Source: Viola odorata (taxonomy: Eukaryota; Streptophyta; Magnoliopsida; Malpighiales; Violaceae). Taken from it: a DNA stretch of 64,000 nt. A model generated the notes under the pieces. It did not search any database and had not been told where the DNA came from. It worked only from the letters and a program-made list of their open reading frames with translations. Below are positions 11,022-19,915 of the stretch, in pieces. Each line of letters starts with the position of its first letter. Within the stretch, counting starts at the first letter, position 1. A program made the translations under genes and the position numbers. The stretch spans positions 53,037,151 to 53,101,150 of the forward strand of contig OY829538.1 of assembly GCA_963691705.1 (NCBI GenBank), in the 5' to 3' direction.

Positions 11022-11224
11022 ATTAATGATCTCAATACTAGGCCTAGAGGGGGGGTGAATAGGCGCTTAAAAATTCTGCACACAAGTGAAGGAAGAATAG
11101 CAAAGACACACGATATATAGTGGTTCCAATTCACAACCGAATTGTACTCCACTACCTAAGAGTCCTCCTCTTAGGATTTTCTAATGCAAACCACTTTGCT
11201 ATTAACTTGAGCTTTTACGGGATT

Positions 11225-11360
11225 AGCTCACAACCTTGCACTTGGTTTTCACGGGCTCACCAACAACCTTACACTTGGTTTTCACGGGCTCACCAACAAC
11301 CTATAGTTTTTCAAGGCACAACTATAACCTATGGTTTTTCAAGGGCTCAACCACAAACCT
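11225..11360. repeat. Tandem repeats in the transcribed part of the LTR
   Basis: Units of roughly 34 bp with the core ggttttcacgggctcacc, degenerating to ggtttttcaagggctcaacc, occur about four times. The homologous LTR has the same kind of units at about 59010-59190. Confidence 0.7.
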
Positions 11361-11712
11361 AAGTTCTCTTTCAATGGGATGAGAACACTACCCTTAACCC
11401 AAAAGTGTTAGGTACACTTTTCAAACCTCAACAATGATTTTGTATAAATAAGCAACAAACAAAATTGGTGTACAAAATAGATATTTGTATGAATAAATTC
11501 AACACCAATAAATGAACAAATTACCTCAAGAAGAAACCCAAAAACAAGCTTGAGAAACTAACACAAGAAGGATTGAAATCGTTGTGAAATGCTTGTGTTG
11601 TAAAAACTGATTTTTGAAGCTTGTAAAATGAATAAAATGATTCTAATGGTTTCTTCAAGTTTAATGAATTCTCTTCTATGTTCCTCTCCTTGTTCAGCTC
11701 ATCTAGGATGAG

Positions 11713-11720
11713 TATTTATA
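11713..11720 (-). promoter_or_regulatory. LTR TATA box
   Basis: TATAAATA on the minus strand, about 100 bp downstream of the palindrome array and upstream of gag. It is the best candidate for the element's main promoter. The paralogous LTR has TATATATA at 59545-59552 in the same relative place. Confidence 0.65.
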
Positions 11721-11816
11721 GCCTTTTATGAAGGGATGAACAGACAAGAAGGAATGGGGTCAAAAGGAGCCGTTTTTGGTGGAGAAACTAGCTGTTAGAA
11801 AACTAGCCGTTGGGCC

Positions 11817-11962
11817 AAAACGCTATGGCGTTTTGCATAACGCTATAGCGTTTTGCTACTGAAGTTATTCCGTAACTTCAGAGGCAAAACGCTATAGCGT
11901 TTTGGAAAACGCTATGGCGTTTTCAAAACGCTATAGCGTTTTCACAAACGCTATGGCGTTTT
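11817..11962. repeat. LTR palindrome array, six 18-bp dyads
   Basis: Units start at 11817, 11837, 11886, 11906, 11925 and 11945 (spacing 20, 49, 20, 19, 20). The consensus is AAAACGCTATRGCGTTTT; two outer copies have one changed base. It lies in U3 upstream of the TATA box. Confidence 0.95.
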
Positions 11963-12287
11963 AAGCCTGACGAAAATGCAAAAACTCATCTTTTCGAAAC
12001 ACATTTTCGCTCAAAAACATTTTCGCTTAAAACCTTTTCGCTCAAAACCTTTTGACAAATATTCTTGAGGTATTTGAAACATAGATCAAGTGTTAGAATT
12101 TACACATACTTACATTCAATTAAAGTCCAATTCTACACTTGATCTCGAGCTTGCGATAATTGATTTTGCTTCCTTTGATATCTCGTCGCAAACTACAAAT
12201 ACATTTTCACTTAAAATTGAATTAGTAATCTAATTAATTTATGTCGTTTCATCATCAAAATAGGTTCGAAGTACCCTTGGGCTAACA

Positions 12288-12308
12288 TATATATATATAT
12301 ATATATAT
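12288..12308. repeat. (AT)n microsatellite, right of LTR element
   Basis: Continuation of the AT run found at 5709-5767, split by the LTR element. Confidence 0.8.
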
Positions 12309-12324
12309 GCGTGCATAATAATAT

Positions 12325-12411
12325 CAAAGTTTCCATTTAGTTTAATGGTTAACTCATCATTTATTATATTAAAGAGGAGAGGTTCAATCCCTCTTGGCTC
12401 CCACTTTTTTT
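12325..12411 (+). other. Degenerate tRNA-like sequence
   Basis: A perfect T-arm (AGAGG, loop TTCAATC, CCTCT, 12378-12394) is followed by TGGCTCC and a run of T that could end Pol III transcription. Upstream, TTAGTTTAATGGTTAA resembles a D-arm/A-box. The 5' acceptor strand does not pair with TGGCTCC, so this is a decayed tRNA or the head of a SINE rather than a working tRNA gene. Confidence 0.35.
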
Positions 12412-13635
12412 GTATTTGTATGCAAGAATAAGTTTTAAGTAAAAAAAATAAAAAATAAAAAATTCCAGGCCAGAACCGGAATCGGCCCGAAAAAATTGGA
12501 ACCAGCCCGGTCCGGACCGGAAGTGTCCGGGCCGGGCCGGTTCTGTTCTAGACAAGAACCCTAGCAGCCACGCACCAGTGACCGGACCGCCATCATCACC
12601 ACCCTCACCGGAGCCAGCCACCACCACCAGGTCCACCACCGTACCGTACCCTCTCCGGTAAGCCCAGCAATATAGCTCGTTTTCTCATTTACCATGTAAT
12701 TACTGTATTTGGACATGGGATAACTGTACTGTGCTTTTGGATCTCCATCACTTCTTCCCAGACTTTGTAAAAGCTTCTCTTGGTCCATTAATGTGATTTA
12801 AAGTATATAATGCTCCAGACAAAACAAAGCAAACAAGCTAATTATCTCGGATTGGCAACATAACACTCGCCAGAGGGATTTTTTCTGCTACTTGGACAAT
12901 TAAACGACATGTAAATGTAATTAAATGTCTGATTGCAATTAATCAATTGACATGTAATTGCAATTAAATGATTTCTGATTGTAATTAACCATGAAATTTA
13001 ATTGGCATCCAATCCTGCCACTTTATGTGCAGGGTAAAATGATTTTATTATTGCATTTTATTACTGCCTTTGATTTTATGTGCATGGTAAATCACTTGAA
13101 TTCATTATTGCAGTTTCTAATATGGTTTTCAATTGCAGTCCACGTTTTGATTTCATTATGCTATGGTTTTCAATTTTGTTCTAATATAAAATTTATTTTA
13201 AATATAGATGGAAGATTAAGGTGACTCCTGCATTATTTTGTTCTCATATCTATATTATTTTCTGAACCATGTTCTTATATTTTGAAAAACACTTTCAATA
13301 TCTTTATATATTTTGCAGCAATGAATTTGCATAAATTTTTTGACTTTGGATTGGTTGTTATGAAACTTGAATGTTGCTTTTATATTTCCCCTGCAGGTAG
13401 ATGTTTGGGTTGTTGGGATTTCTGCAATTGAAATTGCAGCAATAGATTTTGTAGAACTTTTTTTTTATTTTGAAAAAAAGAAAATTCGGGACCAGTTCCA
13501 GTCCCGGAAACATTTAACGGGTCGGGACCGGGATCAGAATTTTGGTCCTATTTATTGTCGGGACCGGGACTGGTCCCGACCCGGAAGAGCTCGGGACTAC
13601 CGGTCCCGGTCCCGGCCCGAATTGACAGCCCTACT

Positions 13636-13870
13636 GTATATTGATGCTTCATTGAGTGATAATGTCGGTAGCTAGTGGGAGCAAATGTGCGCTAAGTTGG
13701 AAAGAGGAGGTAGTGAGGAGTATATCGGGATGCTAGCTTATCTTTGTTAAAGCCTATAGAAGGCAAAGAATCAATGGTTACATGATGATGTCATGGTCCA
13801 TCATCAAATTGTAGCTAAGAAAAAAATGACTAGGATTGAATTTACGTCGACAGTATACGATGATGAGGAA
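13636..13870 (+). pseudogene. LINE fragment, part 2
   Basis: The LINE interrupted at 5365 resumes after the hAT right end. Reading across frames gives MLAYLC.SLWKARNQWLHDD near 13730-13790, matching the plant LINE block 'W.IWKARN...F' that follows zf-RVT. It ends without an intact frame. Confidence 0.55.
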
Positions 13871-14602
13871 AATGAGAATGATATCGAATAGAAATAATTG
13901 AAAATGCACTGGCAAATTGGAAAAATGGAAGATCTGGTAATGTTACAACCATTTATTTTGTAGAGCCTAGTAAAAATCCTTTTGGACATTCCATTTACTA
14001 TGGATGTCAACACATATACAATATGATGCAAGTACTTATGGATACGTGGATATGTGCATATGTACGTTGAGTATAAATATTTAAATATTAATTTTTTTAT
14101 CATGCTGGAAAATAGCACGCTACCTAAGAAAATATATATATTTTTTAGTATGAAATTATTTAATTCTGAAATAAAAATTAGGACATATTTGACAAATACA
14201 GGATACAATTGAAAAAATATGGTGGTATCTCTTTAATAGTTTAAAAAAAATAATAATAATGTTTCTGGATTAGTATGATTTAATCAGAGTATTCTCTGGC
14301 TCTCATTTAAAAATCTAATTTCTAAAAAAATTATTCTCTCAATATGATTTTTTTCGTTCTTAAAACTCGAATTTCATACCTTAATTAGGAATAAATAAGT
14401 TTCTTACCACTCGACTACAACCATTTAAGGAGACAAAAGACTGAGAATCGGAGAGAAATTGCTTAATTAGTTTTAAATTTTCCATTTCAAAGATTAGGTA
14501 TATGATTAATTAAGCAGAAGTGAGGGATAAAAAATTTGAAAAACTTTCCATTTCAAAGATTAAAAACTATAATATTAAGCAATTATATTGTCAAATGCAA
14601 AC
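13871..14602. other. AT-rich spacer
   Basis: No coding sequence, repeat border or RNA gene is supported here. The open frame near 13804-14208 has the composition of random AT-rich DNA. Confidence 0.5.
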
Positions 14603-15309
14603 CTCTGCAACTTTGGCTTGAAGCTCTGTTGTAAGGTGGTCTTCTAAAGTTATAATGACTGGGTATGGAGAGCTAACAAACGCATAATTTCTTATGGACT
14701 TTAGGCATTTGATGAACGGCACTGGAGTGGTCAGCGTCCTACAATAATTTAGACACAACTCATTATGTGAGACGAAGTTTAACATTCATCAACAAAACTT
14801 AACATTGATCAACAAAGTTTAACATCCATTAACACTATTCGTATACGAATTTGATTCAGATACCTCACTTCACTTAGTCCTAGTGCCATTATGGAAAATC
14901 ACGAAACCTTCTCGCTTCCAAAACACAATAGCAATAATTTTTTGACAAAGGGTTTCCTCCTTCCAAAGTTCAACTACAATTTGCGAAGTATTTGATAAAC
15001 ACCGGTTCCAATTAACACAAAAAATTTCTTTTTTTTCCGCCAATGATTAACTACAAATGCAAACAAAGGAGGAGAAAAGAAAAGAAAGTAATCATCGCAA
15101 AGAAAATGGCACCTGCCATGGAGAACAAGAATCTCATCTTTGGTATAACCAGGCCACAAATCAAGTTCAATTACTCTAACACCTCTTTGCAATGCCTTTA
15201 TGATCGGGACCTCGCTACAATCACTGCTGAGTTGATTCCCGGTGAGGTAGGAATTGTGTCCTGTGTAAATGAAATAATGCGAAAGAGGACTAGTCATATC
15301 ATGGTGTAC
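14603..15309 (-). pseudogene. PI-specific phospholipase C fragment (X domain)
   Basis: Two minus-strand exons join cleanly: 15309-15113 and 14738-14603, with CAG|GT..AG|G borders. They encode [20 protein letters not shown] through VIELDLWPG to VLHGR, then [20 protein letters not shown] to ELQAKVAE. This is the first half of the catalytic X domain of plant phosphoinositide phospholipase C, which cleaves PIP2 at the plasma membrane. Both catalytic histidines (in TGHNSYL and LHG) remain; the usual HGGTL is HGRTL. The N-terminal EF-hand-like exon, the rest of X, the Y domain and C2 were not found within the flanking kilobase on either side. It is most likely a captured or truncated copy. Confidence 0.75.
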
Positions 15310-15409
15310 CTGGAACAAAACAATCTAGTTCAGCATGAAAAAGGAAAAAAACAAGCATTTTGAGTAGGGAAGTATTATCACACACCGAAACAGAATGGCT
15401 CATGACGTG
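15310..15409. other. Short spacer before solo LTR
   Basis: This includes the intronic polypyrimidine tract and acceptor ahead of the PLC exon at 15309. No further exon is recognised. Confidence 0.4.
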
Positions 15410-15414
15410 ACACC

Positions 15415-16255
15415 TGTTGGTATCCAGCTCGAATGAGAAAAATTGTGTGTATGTGGGTGTGTGGACGTGATGTGTGCTGGAAAGGAGGTGGAAACCAAAT
15501 TAATTGAATGTGTTGTCAATTAATTTGGCTGCAGCAAAACCAACAAAAGTTGAAAGGCAAAAGAAGAAGGAAAAGAAAAGGTTGTTCTTTTCTTAAAGGG
15601 GTGGAGCGTGGCCTTGCTTTTGGTTGAGTGGAGAATAGTGGGAGACAAATTGTAAAGGAGCACCATGCCATGTTTTGTGGCACCATTCACGGCACCATTT
15701 ATTAGAAAAGCAAAAGTTGCCTTTTCTATCATTCATATATACCCATTGCATTGCTGCAATGGAAAGTAGAGAACGGAAGCAGAGAGAGGCAGCAGAGCAA
15801 GGTGCAGAGAGCTTGCAACGATGTAGCAAGCGAGAGAGATCAGTTGCAACCAAGAGCAACTGATCTGTGATTGAGAGGGATATTCTTGAATATCCGAGAG
15901 AGAGAAAAATAGAGAGTATTTTTCTTGTTTGTGATTGAGAGAAAAATAAACCAGTGAGGGTATTTATTTTTCTAGATTGTGTCTCCTCGATCTAGAAGAG
16001 AGATTGAGTTGAGAGAGATTGTAAAAGGGATGTTGTTGAACATCCTGAGAGATTGTGAAAGGGATGTTGTTGAGCATCCTGATGTGATTGTAAGACTAAT
16101 AATTTATTATTAGTGAAGATTGTTCGGAGTTGGTCCCGTGGTTTTTCCTCGTTGGAGGTTTTCCACGTAAATCCTCGTGTTGTGTATTTGTTTGCTGCTT
16201 GCTGTGTTTGATTGTGTTCGATCCTGGGCGGGGAAAATGTGATTTTTTCCCAACA
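15415..16255. mobile_element. Solo LTR with 5-bp target duplication
   Basis: 841 bp from TGTTGGTATCC to TTCCCAACA, flanked by ACACC at 15410-15414 and again at 16256-16260. A TATA-like catatata lies at about 15733, and the end carries the wording usual for Copia LTRs (ttttccacgtaaatcctcgtg). Internal short duplications (agggatgttgttga at about 16028 and 16060) are present. No internal element sequence remains, so this is the product of LTR-LTR recombination. Confidence 0.85.
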
Positions 16256-16293
16256 ACACCTAGGTTAATTGGTTCACAATTCCATTTCTAACT

Positions 16294-16521
16294 GTTAGAA
16301 ACTATGAAGCAATTGAGAGAGAAGGGATTGTGTTGTATTGAATTGCTTAATTCTACAAGAGAAATAATGAACCTATTTATACACATATTACAATGATTAC
16401 ATCCTATATTAATAATGTTATAATGTGCTGGTGGAGAGGAGCATGCTGAGTGGAGAGGAGCGTGGATGGTGGGCTTGCTTGCCTTTTCTGAATGGAGAGG
16501 AACGTGGATTGCATTATTCAA
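16294..16521 (-). repeat. Probable 3' LTR of a decayed Copia element
   Basis: The segment begins TGTTAGAAAC and ends TTCAACA on the plus strand. On the minus strand it follows a purine tract (AGTTGGGGA) just downstream of the RNase H reading, where a 3' LTR is expected. No matching 5' LTR was found in the window, so the borders rest on this logic alone. Confidence 0.5.
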
Positions 16522-16559
16522 CATCCCCAACTTGAGTTTAAAAAGTAGGTCTTGAAAGC

Positions 16560-16920
16560 GGCGGGTAGAGAGATTTTTGGTAAATATGTCAACAGTTTGA
16601 TCGATGGAGGATGTGGGTTGTAGTTAAAGAGTTCCTTGCTGAAGATGGCGTCGATAGTTAAAGAGTTCCTTGCTGAAGATGGCGTCGAACAAAGTGACAG
16701 TCAATTTTGATGTGTTTTGTTCGTTCATGGAATACATCATTGTAAGCGATCTGAACTGCACTTTGGTTATCACAATAGAGGAAAGTTGTGTGAGATTGAG
16801 GAGCTCCCATGTCAGCTAGAAGCCAACGTAGCCAAATCAACTGTGATGTGGTATCTGCAAGTGCTCGATATTCGACTTCGGTGCTAGAACAACAACCGTT
16901 TGTTTCTTACTGCACGAGGA
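16560..16920 (-). pseudogene. Copia RNase H fragment (distal part)
   Basis: Minus-strand reading gives RWLLADMGAPQSHTTFLYC, DNQSAVQIAYND and FHERTKHIKIDCHFVR, the C-terminal RNase H motifs of Ty1/Copia. A 34-bp tandem duplication (16621-16654 and 16655-16688) shifts the frame after HLQQGTL. The sequence continues at 19916 after a nested element with target duplication GAGGA. Confidence 0.85.
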
Positions 16921-17695
16921 TGTTGGGGTTAATTTCAATCGACAATCAATTTGCGCAGCAAACAATCTTATCCCAAGAATCAATAACCCCTACCAATCAA
17001 AAGCAATCAAAAATAACACAGAGATTTTTAACGTGGAAAACCTCAACAGGTAAAAAACCACGGGACCAAACCAGTCAATCCACTATATGATGATCAATAT
17101 GTACAACCAAGCAAAATCTCTATCTCAACTATAGGAATAATCTGACATACACCACTATCACCAATAGTACCAATCAAACAATCCAATCAATCAATCCAAG
17201 AAAAACAAGAGATATGAGAATAGAGAACCAAAACCAGATTTCCACTGCTTCAATCGGGACAGGATTTCTACTACCTCGGATAACTTCTCACTGATCCAAC
17301 CGTATAGATTGAAGAACCAGAAGTCGTGCACCTTCTGTCCAAATTTCACCTAGATCCAACGGTGAACGAAGTCGCTACGATGATTCTACCACAGCTGCAC
17401 AGAGTTTGGCGAAATCTGTTTTCTCTCTACTCTCTCACAGGATGCTCAAATCATCTCACAATCTCTCAACAACAACCCTAATAAATTCTCTTGTCTCTCT
17501 TCTTTTTCACAACCTAGCCACCACCCACCTTTTATATTAGTGGACAACCTAATTAATTAGGTTACACAATCCTACTCCAAGTCATACTCCAATCTTTTCT
17601 TTTTCTAATCAAACTAGAACAAACAACTACATGTGAGCCCAATTGGGCTAGACCCACAACAATCTCCTTCAGCTAATATGATCTGGACTCCAACA
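16921..17695 (-). repeat. 3' LTR of nested Copia element
   Basis: 775 bp. It differs from the 5' LTR by point changes (for example aacaatc versus aataatc) and a few indels, so some time has passed since insertion. Confidence 0.9.
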
Positions 17696-17830
17696 ATCTC
17701 CCCCTCCAGCTCATATCATGGGGGAATCACCAATCTTCATGCAATCTGAATAGAAGTCAAGTTCATTTTCTCACCGGTCAACACCACAAAGCTAACTCTT
17801 CTCCTAGGTAACTCTATCTGGCCATCACCA

Positions 17831-19113
17831 TCATTCATCATTCAATCTTTTGTAAGTACCTTGCACTTTACTCTTAACCGCAGTTCCAATCAATCGGTAA
17901 ACATTGTTGAAAGCAAGCTCCTCCTTCATGATTACAGTTGCTCCTTTGCTTACCCTCATCAATCTGTCTCTCGCTGTGTATCTATACCCGCGAGAATCCA
18001 ATCTTCCAAGAGAGATTAAATTTCTTTTCAACTTCGGCACATATCTCACAGTGCTGAGAGTTCTCACCAATCCATCATGCATCTTGATCTTCACATTGCC
18101 AATGCCTTCAACCTCCAGTTTTTCGTTATTGGCCAATGTGACAGATTTATCATCACAATCACCAAATGTACTAAACAATTCTTTGTTAGCACAAATATGA
18201 AAAGAACATGCAGAATCTAAAATCCAGGAATCTCTTACCTGTTCCTCACTTTTCTGCACTACCAACAATTCAGCATCATCATCCTGAATAGTTGCAGCAT
18301 CATCAATCTTTTCTTTACTCTTCTGCAGTTCTTTCAAATCAGTCATCAACTTCTGACAGTATGCTTTGATGTGACCCTTTTGGTGGCAATAGTAACACTC
18401 TTTCTCACTGTAGTCTGCCCTTGGTCTTGAACTGGATCTGTTTCTTCCGTAGCTGGAAGAAGCACCTCTTCCTCTGTTTCTACCACGGTGATCCTGTCCA
18501 CTCTATGACCCTTCTGAAATCATTAGTTTGTCACTACTATTCTTGTTCTCCACTCCTAATAGCTTCTCATTATCTATTAGGAAAGTCGTCACATCCTCCT
18601 TCTTCAAACTTGTCTTCCCTGCTGTAAGGGACTGCACCAGTGACTTGTATGACACAGGCAATGAAGAAAGAAGAAGTATCGCTTGCTCCTCATCTTCTAC
18701 TTTCTCCCCTGTATTAAGCACTTTCGTCAACACCCGATTGAAATCCGACAAGTGCTTATGGATGCTCATACCTTCATCCATCTTCAATGAATACAAGTCC
18801 AACTTCAGACTAAGTTTGTTTGTCACAGACTTGGAAGCATAAATACTTTCTAGCTTCTCCCACATTCCTTTTGGTGTCTGCTCATTCCTTTTGTCACATC
18901 ACAGCATACTTTCTAGCCTGATCTGACTGGTCGCCTTTTTCAGGGCAGTTGCCCAATCACTATCTTTCATTCCTTCTAGCTTCTTATCACCAAGAGCGAC
19001 GTCGAGATCCTTCATAGTCAACAAATCCATCACAGTTGTCTGCCACACTGTGAAATTATTCTGTCCATCAAAAAGCTCAATCTTTGCGTTGTCGGTTATC
19101 TTTCAAACCTTAA
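17831..19113 (-). pseudogene. gag: Copia gag-protease remnant
   Basis: The reading begins near 19105 with DNAKIELFDGQNNFTVWQTT (normally just after the start codon, here ATA instead of ATG). It continues through a UBN2 capsid region (MWEKLESIYASKSVTNKL, 18865-18503), a Ser/Arg-rich linker, an intact zinc knuckle CYYCHQKGHIKAYC (about 18400-18355) and the retropepsin region WILDSACSFHICA. The protease signature is D-S-A instead of D-S/T-G. In-frame stops occur near 18895 and 18500. It ends with the pre-integrase block (ISLGRLDSRGYRY). The protein is dead; RNA could still be mobilised in trans. Confidence 0.85.
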
Positions 19114-19127
19114 GCTCCGCTACCAGT

Positions 19128-19915
19128 TGTTGGGGTTAATTTCAATCGACAATCAATTTGCGCAGCAAATAATCTTATCCCAAGAATCAATAACCCCTAC
19201 CAGTCAAAAGCAATCAAAAATAATACAAAGATTTTTAACATGGAAAACCTCAACAGGTAAAAAACCACGGGACCAAGCCAGTCAATCCACTATATGATGA
19301 TCAATGTGTACAACCAAGAAAAATCCCTATCTCAACTATAGGAATAATCTGACATACACCACTATCACCAATAGTACCAATCAAACAATCCAATCAATCA
19401 ATCAATCCAAGAAAAACAAGAGATATGAGAATAGAGAACCAAAACCAGATTTCCACTGCTTCAATCGGGACAGGATTTCTACTACCTCGGACAACTTCTC
19501 ACTGATCCAACCGTACAGATTGAAGAACCAGAAGTCGTGAACCTTCTGTACAAATTTTACCTCGATCCAACGGTGAACGAAGTCACTGCGACGATTCTAC
19601 CGCAGCTGCACAGAGTTTGGCGAAATCTGTTTTCTCTCTACTCTCTCACAGGATGCTCAAATCCTCTCACAATCTCTCAGGATGCTCAACAGAAACCCTA
19701 ATTAATTCTCTTGTCTCTCTTCTTTTTCACAACCTAGCCACCACCCACCTTTTATATTAGTGGACAACCTAATTAATTAGGTTACACAATCCTACTCCAA
19801 GTCATACTCCAATCTTTTCTTTTTCTAATCAAACTAGAACAAATAACTACATGTGAGTCCAATTGGGCTAGACCCACAACAATCTCCTTCAGCTAATATG
19901 AGCTGGACTCCAACA
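19128..19915 (-). repeat. 5' LTR of nested Copia element
   Basis: 788 bp, paired with 16921-17695. The primer-binding site begins 2 nt after its inner end. Confidence 0.9.

Larger units (their letters stand above)
5768..12287 (-). mobile_element. Sirevirus-like Copia element with inverted U3 ends
   Basis: On the minus strand the order is: 5' LTR (12287-11027), primer-binding site (11021-11010), gag (10960-9680), no pol, an ORF in the envelope-like position (8522-7173), many polypurine tracts (about 6958-6189), then the start of a 3' LTR at 6188. After 217 bp the 3' LTR breaks off and is joined through 12 bp of filler to an inverted copy of its own first 192 bp (5959-5768). Both outer ends are therefore U3-type: TGTTAG on the left and CTAACA on the right, both touching the (AT)n tract. 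Multiplied PPTs, LTR palindromes and the gag C-terminus fit Sireviruses. With no protease, integrase or RT the copy is non-autonomous. Confidence 0.8.
11027..12287 (-). repeat. 5' LTR of the Sirevirus-like element
   Basis: 1261 bp, beginning TGTTAGCCCAAGG on the minus strand at 12287 and ending in CA at 11027. The paralogous LTR at 58819-60230 gave the end point by comparison, since both share ACCCCCCCTCTAG shortly before the end. U3 holds the palindrome array (11817-11962). A TATA box (11713-11720, TATAAATA) follows. The transcribed part has tandem units around 11225-11360 built on cttggttttcacgggctcac. Confidence 0.85.
5366..13633. mobile_element. hAT-type non-autonomous element (hosts a nested LTR element)
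   Basis: The left end reads TAGGGCTGTCAA and the right end TTGACAGCCCTA, a good hAT-style terminal inverted repeat. The flanks share GTATATT (5358-5365 agtatatt; 13635-13642 tgtatatt), an imperfect 8-bp target duplication. Subterminal DNA on both sides is rich in CCGG-containing repeats such as gaccggaccgg (5510-5680, 12460-12545, 13490-13630). No transposase is visible. Removing the 6.5-kb LTR element at 5768-12287 leaves about 1.75 kb. The host site is a LINE that can be read on both sides, which supports these borders independently. Confidence 0.7.
16921..19915 (-). mobile_element. Nested Copia-type element with paired LTRs
   Basis: 2995 bp, flanked by GAGGA on both sides (16916-16920, 19916-19920). 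The LTRs are 16921-17695 and 19128-19915, both TGTTGGGGTTAAT...ACTCCAACA, with scattered differences. On the minus strand the primer-binding site TGGTAGCGGAGC (19125-19114) follows the 5' LTR and a GGAGGGGGAGAT polypurine tract precedes the 3' LTR at 17695. Only gag and protease remnants lie between; integrase, RT and RNase H are absent. It split the RNase H of an older Copia element. Confidence 0.9.

Noticed and set aside
5768..12287. DNA transposon with 200-bp terminal inverted repeats
   Set aside because: The inverted ends are pieces of an LTR, and gag, PBS, PPT and a complete LTR are present, so the element is a retrotransposon with an abnormal end.
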